Source of the DNA: Mycobacterium sp.
GTDB taxonomy: Bacteria; Actinomycetota; Actinomycetes; Mycobacteriales; Mycobacteriaceae
Length of the DNA stretch: 42,422 nt
Direction: 5' to 3'
NCBI GenBank assembly: GCA_020438865.1
Contig: JAGQTU010000028.1
Coordinates: forward strand, 1 to 42,422
Every line of letters begins with the position of its first letter. The stretch's first letter is position 1. Shown one piece after another: positions 36,822 through 42,422 of this stretch. Under the pieces are notes generated by a model, which searched no databases, was not told the DNA's origin, and worked only from the letters and a program-made list of their open reading frames with translations. A program made the translations under genes and the position numbers.

Positions 36822-37843
36822 TGTTCGGCCTGTCCGACCTCGCGGTCCCCATCATCGGGGCTCCGATGGCGGGCGGGCCCGGCACCGCGGCCCTGGCGGC
36901 GGCGGTGTCCAACGCCGGCGGGCTGGGCTTCCTGGCGGCCGGTTACCTGACCGCGGAGAAATTCGCCGACGGCATCGCCGCGACCCGGGCCGCGACCACC
37001 GGGCCGATCGGCGTGAATCTCTTTGTGCCGCAGCCCTCGCTGGCAACTTCTGCCGCGCTCGACCGCTATCGAGAAGAGCTCACGCCGCTGGCCGAGCGCT
37101 ACGGGGTCGAGCCCGGCCAGACCCACCCCGACGACGACGCCTGGGGCCCCAAGATCGACGTGGTCGCCGACACCGCGCCCGAAGTGGCGTCGTTCACGTT
37201 CGGCTGCCCGTCGGCGGAGACCCTTGCCCGGCTGAGCACACGTGGTGTGCTCGCGGCGGTGACGGTCACCTCGCCGGCCGAGGCCGGAATCGCCGTGGGT
37301 GCCGGCGCCGACGTGCTGGTGGTGCAGGGGCCCGAGGCCGGCGGTCACCGCGGCACGTTCGATCCCGGCCGGCGACCGGGGGAGGAGCCGCTGGACGTGC
37401 TGCTGTCGGCCATCTGTGCTGCCCACGAGGTTCCGGTGATCGCCGCCGGTGGGCTGACGACCGCTGGCGACGTCCGGCGGGCACTGGGCCACGGTGCGTG
37501 TGCCGCCCAGGCCGGAACGGCCCTGCTGCTGGCCGATGAGGCGGGCACCAATCCCGTTCACCGGCAGGCACTGTCGGACCCGCAGTTCAGCCACACGGTG
37601 GTCACCTGCGCGTTCTCCGGCCGCTATGCGCGGGGCCTGGCCAACGGCTTCACCGACCGCTACGACCCGGTGGCGCCGCTGGGCTATCCGGAGGTGAACC
37701 AGTTGACCGGGGCGATGCGCCGCGCTGCGATCGCCGCGGGCGACCCGCACGGCACCAATCTGTGGGCCGGCACGGCCTGGCGCGGGATCCGAGGCGGGGC
37801 TGCCGCCGGCATCGTCGCCGCGTTGACCGAGGAGGTCACATGA
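36821..37843 (+). CDS. Nitronate monooxygenase (2-nitropropane dioxygenase family)
   Basis: FMN-dependent TIM-barrel enzyme that oxidises alkyl nitronates; 340 residues. Recognisable: IIGAPMAGGPGTAALAAAVS with SNAGGLGFLAAGY at the N terminus, GVNLFVPQP, phosphate-binding GPEAGGHRG and AAGGLTTAGDVRRAL. M. tuberculosis Rv2781c is the syntenic relative. The start is the ATG at 36821, overlapping the pepR stop; its own stop overlaps the ATG of the beta-lactamase gene. Confidence 0.92.
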   Translation: MFGLSDLAVPIIGAPMAGGPGTAALAAAVSNAGGLGFLAAGYLTAEKFADGIAATRAATTGPIGVNLFVPQPSLATSAALDRYREELTPLAERYGVEPGQTHPDDDAWGPKIDVVADTAPEVASFTFGCPSAETLARLSTRGVLAAVTVTSPAEAGIAVGAGADVLVVQGPEAGGHRGTFDPGRRPGEEPLDVLLSAICAAHEVPVIAAGGLTTAGDVRRALGHGACAAQAGTALLLADEAGTNPVHRQALSDPQFSHTVVTCAFSGRYARGLANGFTDRYDPVAPLGYPEVNQLTGAMRRAAIAAGDPHGTNLWAGTAWRGIRGGAAAGIVAALTEEVT

Positions 37844-38754
37844 CGTTCTCGCGTCGCCACCTGCTGATCGCGGGTGCGGCACTTACCGCTGCCGCGGCGT
37901 GCGGGCACAAGCAGTCCTACACGCCACCCCGATTGAGCGATCCCGCCGAACCGCTGCCGCCACTGGACGATCGCATCGGCCTGCTCGAGAAGCGCGACAA
38001 CGCCTTCGTCGGGCTCTATGGGCTGAACCTGGAGTCGAACGCCACGGTGGCGCACCGCGACAACGACATGTTCGCGATGTGCTCGACCTTCAAGGCGTAC
38101 CTGGCCGCACGGGTACTGCAGAAGGCCCAGCGCGGCGAGTTGGTCATGACCGACACCCTGTATGTGGATCCGGCTAAGCTGCAACCGAACTCGCCGATCT
38201 CCGCGCCCAGGGCCGGCGGCCGGCTCCCGCTCGACGAGCTGTGCCGGGCGGTGCTGCAGCGCAGCGACAACACCGCGGCCAACATGCTACTTCGCGCGAT
38301 CGGCGGCCCAACGGCCATCACCGAGTTCGCCCGTTCCATCGGCGACGAGCACACCCGGCTGGACCGCTGGGAGATCGAACTGAACTCCGCGCTGCCCGGC
38401 GATCCGAGGGACACCAGCACCCCGCGCGCCTTCGGCGGCGGGGTCCGCGCGATCCTGACCGGAGACGTTCTCGACGAGGTGCACCGCCGCCAGCTCGAGG
38501 ACTGGATGCGCGGCAATGTGACGTCGCGGATGCGGGCGGGTCTGCCGCCGGGCTGGACGTCGGCCGACAAGACCGGAAGCGGCGACTTCGCCAGCACCAA
38601 TGACATCGGAATCGTGTTCGGGCCCAGCGGCGAACGCATCCTGCTCGCGGTCATGACCCGCACCCAGTCGAACGACCCCAAGGCACCGGCGCTGGGCCAG
38701 CTCATCGCGGATGTGACGACGCTGGCCCTGCCCACCCTGCGTGGGCTGGTCTAG
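37840..38754 (+). CDS. blaS: Class A beta-lactamase (BlaS-type)
   Basis: 304 residues with all class A motifs: S82-T-F-K85 (CSTFK), S142-D-N144, omega-loop E178 in LDRWEIELN, and K244-T-G-S-G. The N terminus MTFSRRHLLIAGAAL is a twin-arginine signal, followed by Cys21 in AAAAC, which might be lipidated although the lipobox is weak. SDN (not SDG) and the omega loop wording place it nearer M. smegmatis BlaS than M. tuberculosis BlaC, and BlaS has the same neighbours (upstream of ald). The ATG overlaps the stop of the nitronate monooxygenase gene, so it is probably expressed with the gpsI-pepR run. Confidence 0.93.
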   Translation: MTFSRRHLLIAGAALTAAAACGHKQSYTPPRLSDPAEPLPPLDDRIGLLEKRDNAFVGLYGLNLESNATVAHRDNDMFAMCSTFKAYLAARVLQKAQRGELVMTDTLYVDPAKLQPNSPISAPRAGGRLPLDELCRAVLQRSDNTAANMLLRAIGGPTAITEFARSIGDEHTRLDRWEIELNSALPGDPRDTSTPRAFGGGVRAILTGDVLDEVHRRQLEDWMRGNVTSRMRAGLPPGWTSADKTGSGDFASTNDIGIVFGPSGERILLAVMTRTQSNDPKAPALGQLIADVTTLALPTLRGLV

Positions 38755-38761
38755 ACACCGG

Positions 38762-39151
38762 ATGCGGCCGACCGACGGGTGCCCCTGCGGGTCCGGTGAA
38801 CCGTTCGGGCGGTGCTGCCTGGCCCTGCACCGTGGTGAGCGGCAGGCCGTCACCGCCGAGCAGTTGATGCGGGCCCGCTACAGCGCCTACGCCGTCGGCG
38901 ACCTCGGCTACGTCTGGCGGACCTGGCATCCGCGCACCCGGCCCCCCGTGCTGCCGGTGGACGCCGGACCGGCCTGGACGGGCCTGCAGATCCTCGACAC
39001 CGTCGACGGTGGGCCGCAGGACCAGACCGGCGAGGTCGAGTTCGTCGCCCACTTCCTGGACGGCCGGCGAGTGGGGGTTTTGCACGAGCGGTCGCGCTTC
39101 GCCGTGCGGGCCCGTCGCTGGTTCTATGTCGACGGCGACCTGCTGGACTGA
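38762..39151 (+). CDS. YchJ-family (UPF0225) SEC-C protein
   Basis: 129 residues. The N-terminal CPCGSGEPFGRCC is a SEC-C zinc motif, followed by the YchJ domain, itself NTF2-like: AEQLMRARYSAYAVGDLGYVWRTWHP, then EFVAHFLDGRRVGVLHERSRF and a final WFYVDGD. Function unknown. The start ATG at 38762 lies 7 bases past the blaS stop. A GTG at 38741 in the same frame would overlap blaS and is less likely. Confidence 0.88.
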   Translation: MRPTDGCPCGSGEPFGRCCLALHRGERQAVTAEQLMRARYSAYAVGDLGYVWRTWHPRTRPPVLPVDAGPAWTGLQILDTVDGGPQDQTGEVEFVAHFLDGRRVGVLHERSRFAVRARRWFYVDGDLLD

Positions 39152-39217
39152 GCGATGAGTTTTCGGTGTCGTGGGTGTCGGTAATGGGGATCGCTTCATC
39201 AGCCGAAAGGATTCACC

Positions 39218-40018
39218 GTGAGTGAGTACAGCGCCCCGGTCGGGGCTCCCATCTGGTTCGACCTGGTCAGCAGTGACCCCGCGCGTGCCGCGGAGTTCTA
39301 CCACGAGATCTTCGGCTGGGAGTTGGCGACGCCTCCGCAGGAGAAGTTCGGGGGCTATCAGAACTTCACGCTCGACGGGAAGCAGGTCGCCGGCCTCGCC
39401 CCGCACATGTCAGAAGCCGGCCCGCCGAACATCTGGTCGGTGTACCTGCACACCGCCGACGGCAATGCCACCGTCGCCGCGGCCGAGGCGGCAGGGGGGA
39501 GCGTGCTGGTGCCGCCGATGCCACTCGAGGATCTCGGCTCGATGATGGTGCTCATCGACCCGGCGGGCGCCGCAATCGGGTTCTGGCAACCCGGCACCCA
39601 CGTCGGGTTCACCGAGTGGGGTGAGCACGGTGCGCCGTATTGGTTCGAATGTCAGAGCAAGGACTACGACGCGTCCCTGGCGTTCTACCGGGCCGTTCTG
39701 GGCGCCCGCATCGACGAGATCGGGACCGGCGGCGATCCGGATGCTGTCGGCCCCGACCGGTACGGACAGGTCTTCGCCGGTGAGAGCGCCTACGCGGGAA
39801 TCATGGACGCCGCCAAGCTCTTTCCGCCCGAGGTGCCGTCGTTCTGGCAGGTGTACGTCACCGTCGACGATGTGGCCGCGACGGTGAAGCAGACCGAGGC
39901 CATCGGCGGGGAGATCGTGATGCCGGGCGAGGAGACGCCCTATGGCACCTTGGCGGTGATCAAAGACCCACTGGGTGCGCTGATCTGCCTCGGCCACCCG
40001 CCCGCCGGCATGTCCTGA
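39218..40018 (+). CDS. Two-domain VOC (glyoxalase-like) family protein
   Basis: 266 residues containing two vicinal-oxygen-chelate domains: about 8-125 ([25 protein letters not shown], ending IGFWQPG) and 130-260 ([36 protein letters not shown], ending [12 protein letters not shown]). It resembles the M. tuberculosis CFP32-type glyoxalase family. Enzymatic activity is unknown. The GTG at 39218 has GAAAGGA about 8 bases upstream. Convergent with ald. Confidence 0.88.
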   Translation: MSEYSAPVGAPIWFDLVSSDPARAAEFYHEIFGWELATPPQEKFGGYQNFTLDGKQVAGLAPHMSEAGPPNIWSVYLHTADGNATVAAAEAAGGSVLVPPMPLEDLGSMMVLIDPAGAAIGFWQPGTHVGFTEWGEHGAPYWFECQSKDYDASLAFYRAVLGARIDEIGTGGDPDAVGPDRYGQVFAGESAYAGIMDAAKLFPPEVPSFWQVYVTVDDVAATVKQTEAIGGEIVMPGEETPYGTLAVIKDPLGALICLGHPPAGMS

Positions 40019-40034
40019 GGTCGAACGCCAACGA

Positions 40035-40093
40035 ACCGGGACGCTCGACGAGCTGTCCCGGTCCGCTGCGTGCGGGTGAGCTTGCGGCTCACC
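40035..40093. terminator. Two hairpins between convergent VOC and ald genes
   Basis: First stem: ACCGGGAC and GTCCCGGT (40035-40062) with an inner GCTCG/CGAGC stem, giving a long nearly unbroken hairpin. Second: GGTGAGC (40075-40081) and GCTCACC (40087-40093) with a 5-base loop. No U-run follows either. In a convergent 83-base gap these fit an intrinsic bidirectional terminator of the mycobacterial U-poor kind. Confidence 0.6.
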
Positions 40094-40101
40094 TGAAGAT
40101 C

Positions 40102-41217
40102 TCAGGCCAGCAGGCCGACCGGATCGGTGTAGGGCAGATCGAGGTCGTGGGCGACCTCGGCGTTGAGCAGCTGACCCTGGTGGGTCGACAGGCCCCTGGC
40201 CAGCGCCGGGTCGTTGAAGCAGGCGCCCTGCCAACCCTTTTCGGCCAGCTTGATCACGTACGGCATGGTGGCGTTCGTCAGTGCGTATGTGGAGGTACGC
40301 GGCACCGCGCCGGGCATGTTCGCGACGCAGTAGAACACCGCGTCGTGCACCTTGAACGTGGGCTCATCGTGCGTGGTGGGCCGGGAGTCCTCGAAGCAGC
40401 CACCCTGGTCGATGGCGATGTCCACCAGAACCGCGCCCGGCTTCATCTGCGCCACAGTCTCATTGGTGACCAGCTTGGGCGCCTTGGCGCCCGGCACCAG
40501 CACGGCACCGATCACCAGGTCGGCCTGCGTGACGGCGTCCTCGAGATCCAGCCGCGAGGAGTAGCGGGTCTCGATGGCGCCGCCGTACTCGGCGTCGATC
40601 TTGCGCAGGATGTTGATGTTCAGGTCGAACACGGTTACGTGTGCGCCCATGCCCCAGGCGACGGCGGCGGCGTTGTCGCCGGCCATCCCGCCGCCGATCA
40701 CCACGACCTTGGCCGGGGCCACGCCGGGGACACCGCCCATCAGCACGCCGCGACCGCCCTGGGTGCGCATCAGGTGATAGGCGCCGACCTGGGCGGACAA
40801 CCGGCCCGCGACCTCACTCATCGGCGCCAGCAGTGGCAGCGCCCCGTCGGCGGTCTGCACGGTCTCGTAGGCGATCGAGGTGGTGCCGGAGGCCAGCAGG
40901 GCGTCGGTGCACGGCCGGGAGGCGGCCAGGTGTAGGTAGGTGAACAGGGTCTGCCCCTTGCGCATCCGGGAGTATTCGGGCTCGATCGGCTCCTTGACCT
41001 TCAGCAGCAGATCGGCCTCGGCCCACACCTTGTCGGGGCCCTCGATGATCTGCGCGCCCGCGGCCTTGAAATCGTCGTCGTGGATGGCCGATCCTTCGCC
41101 GGCGCCGGCCTGGACGACGACGTCGTGGCCGCGTCGGACCAGTTCGGACACGCCGGCCGGGGTGATGGCGACGCGGTACTCGTTGTTCTTGATCTCGGTC
41201 GGAATGCCGACGCGCAT
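40102..41217 (-). CDS. ald: L-alanine dehydrogenase
   Basis: NAD-dependent interconversion of alanine and pyruvate plus ammonia. 371 residues, the same length as M. tuberculosis Ald (Rv2780). [20 protein letters not shown] at the N terminus, catalytic K75 (LLKVKEP) and H96 (TYLHLAAS), and the nucleotide-binding [13 protein letters not shown] followed by VTVFDLN. The ATG at 41217 has AAGGAGCG upstream; the longer frame to 41280 is unsupported. Divergent from its likely regulator aldR. Confidence 0.97.
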   Translation of the reverse strand: MRVGIPTEIKNNEYRVAITPAGVSELVRRGHDVVVQAGAGEGSAIHDDDFKAAGAQIIEGPDKVWAEADLLLKVKEPIEPEYSRMRKGQTLFTYLHLAASRPCTDALLASGTTSIAYETVQTADGALPLLAPMSEVAGRLSAQVGAYHLMRTQGGRGVLMGGVPGVAPAKVVVIGGGMAGDNAAAVAWGMGAHVTVFDLNINILRKIDAEYGGAIETRYSSRLDLEDAVTQADLVIGAVLVPGAKAPKLVTNETVAQMKPGAVLVDIAIDQGGCFEDSRPTTHDEPTFKVHDAVFYCVANMPGAVPRTSTYALTNATMPYVIKLAEKGWQGACFNDPALARGLSTHQGQLLNAEVAHDLDLPYTDPVGLLA

Positions 41218-41300
41218 GATCGCTCCTTGTTCGGGAATTGCCTTCGGGGAAATTGTGAAGAACTTTCGGTCGCCAGGCAATCATGACGAGGAAGATTCGA

Positions 41301-41306
41301 TAAAGT
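41301..41306 (+). promoter_or_regulatory. Candidate -10 element giving leaderless aldR
   Basis: TAAAGT fits TANNNT and ends six bases before the aldR ATG at 41313, so transcription would begin at or next to the A of the start codon. No ribosome-binding sequence precedes the ATG, consistent with a leaderless message, common in mycobacteria. The ald-aldR intergenic region (41218-41312) presumably also holds AldR operators, which I cannot delimit. Confidence 0.4.
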
Positions 41307-41312
41307 GCGGCT

Positions 41313-41828
41313 ATGGCTGAAGGATCGTCGAGAACATCAGCGCCCGCGATGGGCCTGCCGAAGGATGTTCGGCCCGGCGAACTCGATGACATCGACCGCC
41401 GGATACTGACCACCCTGCACATCGACGCGCGGATCTCCAACAGCGCGCTCGCGGAGGCGGTGGGCATCGCCCCATCCACCTGTCATGGCCGGGTGCGGCG
41501 GTTGCAGGACATCGGCGTGATTCGGGGGTTCTACACCGACATCGATCCGGCTGCGATCGGGCTGCCACTGCAGGCGATGATCTCGGTCACCCTGCAGTCC
41601 AACGCGCGCGGAAAGATCCGCAACTTCACCGCCCAGATGCGGCGCAAGCCGCAGGTGATGGACGTGTACTTCCTCGCCGGCGCCGACGACTTCATCATTC
41701 ACGTCGCCGCGCGCGACACCGACGACCTGCGGTCCTTCGTGGTGGAGAATCTCAATGCCGATGCGGACGTGGCCGGCACCCAGACATCGCTGATCTTCGA
41801 GCATCTGCGGGGCGCGGCACCGCTCTAG
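41313..41828 (+). CDS. aldR: Lrp/AsnC-family regulator of ald (AldR)
   Basis: 171 residues: N-terminal HTH (DDIDRRILTTLHIDARISNS, VGIAPSTCHGRVRRLQDIGV) and C-terminal RAM ligand-binding domain (VMDVYFLAGADDFIIHVAARD). It is divergently transcribed from ald, as in M. tuberculosis (Rv2779c) and M. smegmatis, where AldR senses amino acids such as alanine and controls ald. It ends about 4 bases before the convergent Ddn-like gene's stop. Confidence 0.93.
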   Translation: MAEGSSRTSAPAMGLPKDVRPGELDDIDRRILTTLHIDARISNSALAEAVGIAPSTCHGRVRRLQDIGVIRGFYTDIDPAAIGLPLQAMISVTLQSNARGKIRNFTAQMRRKPQVMDVYFLAGADDFIIHVAARDTDDLRSFVVENLNADADVAGTQTSLIFEHLRGAAPL

Positions 41829-41829
41829 A

Positions 41830-42192
41830 TCACTCGTCCAGACGGACGCTGACCGTCACCTTCCCGTCGGCGTCCCGGCGCGCGACTGCGTGGCCGGTGC
41901 GATCGGTGCCGTCGAGGCGCACGGTCATCGGCGCGCCGTCGCCGGCGAAGTTGCGCCACCAGGTCTTGGCGTCGGGCATGTTGGCGGCGATGTCGATCGA
42001 GTCGCCGTTGCGGCGGTAGGCCACCGGGATAGTGAACTTCCGCCCGGTGCGCCGACCCGTGTAGGTGATCACCGTGACGCTGCGCTGCAGTCCCACGCCG
42101 AAGCGGGGCGACGTGGCGATCGCGGCCACCGGTGTGTTGAGCAGGGGAGCAGCCCGCATGAGCAGGCGTACCACGTCCTTCGGCTGGAACAT
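41830..42192 (-). CDS. Deazaflavin-dependent nitroreductase (Ddn)-like protein
   Basis: About 120 residues of the F420/deazaflavin-binding split-barrel family: VITYTGRRTGRKFTIPVAYR is the family signature, followed by AANMPDAKTWWRNFAGDGAP. Most members are quinone or nitro reductases using F420H2; the substrate is unknown. The ATG at 42192 (MFQPKDVV) is preferred; the frame is open to 42228. Confidence 0.82.
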   Translation of the reverse strand: MFQPKDVVRLLMRAAPLLNTPVAAIATSPRFGVGLQRSVTVITYTGRRTGRKFTIPVAYRRNGDSIDIAANMPDAKTWWRNFAGDGAPMTVRLDGTDRTGHAVARRDADGKVTVSVRLDE

Positions 42193-42237
42193 CGTGTCGG
42201 AGTACCCGGACGGTGGCCGGAGCCACACCTGTGGACA

Positions 42238-42422
42238 CTAGTTCAGTAGCCGTTCCGGGTGGTGGTAGGTGTTGGTGCCCACTGGGAGGGGGAGGTGGGG
42301 TGGTGGGATCCATTGGGTGTGGCCGTTGGCGAGTTTTTTGGTGGTCCAGCCGTGGTCGAGCAGTTTGTGGTGGCCGGTGCAGGCGAAGGTGAGTGTGTCG
42401 ATGTCAGTCCTGCCGCCGGTGG
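42238..42422 (-). CDS. 13E12-repeat/DUF222-HNH family protein, C-terminal end (cut by window edge)
   Basis: Translating the minus strand from the window edge gives TGGRTDIDTLTFACTGHHK, then WTTKK, GHTQWIPPPHLPL and a final YHHPERLLN before a TAG at 42238-42240. This is the typical C terminus of the mycobacterial 13E12 (DUF222 plus HNH endonuclease) family, repeated in many genomes and used as a phage attachment target in M. tuberculosis. The 5' part lies beyond 42422. An ORF on the same strand in another frame (41825-42313) is a shadow. Confidence 0.85.
   Translation of the reverse strand, partial: TGGRTDIDTLTFACTGHHKLLDHGWTTKKLANGHTQWIPPPHLPLPVGTNTYHHPERLLN

Overview
The window is GC-rich chromosomal DNA with densely packed, often overlapping genes and many GTG starts. 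The gene order infB-rbfA-nrnA-dinF ... echA16 ... pptH-pptT-truB ... sirR-ribF-rpsO-gpsI-pepR-nitronate monooxygenase ... ald-aldR matches, from memory, the inverted Rv2839c-Rv2779c segment of Mycobacterium tuberculosis. A BlaS-type beta-lactamase just before ald resembles Mycobacterium smegmatis. The organism is therefore very probably a Mycobacterium/Mycolicibacterium, likely a rapid grower; the species cannot be fixed by eye.

Layout. (1) 1-4199: translation and RNA turnover genes (3' part of infB, rbfA, nrnA) and the MATE exporter dinF. (2) 4215-9435: a two-helix membrane protein, echA16, a DUF2277 protein preceded by a very strong hairpin, a Cys-rich secreted protein, a DUF1802 protein and a CocE/NonD hydrolase. 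(3) 9528-12021: the tightly coupled pptH-pptT-truB run, pairing the 4'-phosphopantetheinyl hydrolase with the transferase it opposes. (4) 12035-16210: an acyl-CoA oxidation set (acyl-CoA dehydrogenase, two crotonases, one SDR) and a CBS-domain protein. (5) 16201-29553: the striking part, a two-gene unit made of a phosphotransferase and, 3 bases later, a 4,094-residue protein. (6) 29726-41828: sirR, ribF, an ArsR/SRPBCC pair with a clear palindromic operator, rpsO, a small orphan ORF, gpsI-pepR-nitronate monooxygenase-blaS-ychJ-like, a two-domain VOC protein, ald and its regulator aldR. (7) 41830-42422: a Ddn-like protein and the 3' end of a 13E12/HNH-family gene cut by the window edge.

The main discovery candidate is the giant protein (16201-28485, minus). 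It has two zinc ribbons, a class III nucleotide cyclase with the expected catalytic residues, an AAA/STAND-type ATPase and a TPR-like helical region. It ends in eleven tandem units of 273-275 residues (residues 1076-4094). Each unit looks like a pair of NTF2/SnoaL-like domains, giving about 22 such domains in one chain. The units are diverged, in register and uninterrupted by stops, and their half-units show a mosaic duplication history. The gene sits between truB and sirR, an interval whose content differs from my recollection of M. tuberculosis. A ligand-sensing or scaffolding array wired to a cyclase/ATPase is an attractive hypothesis, but it is inference.
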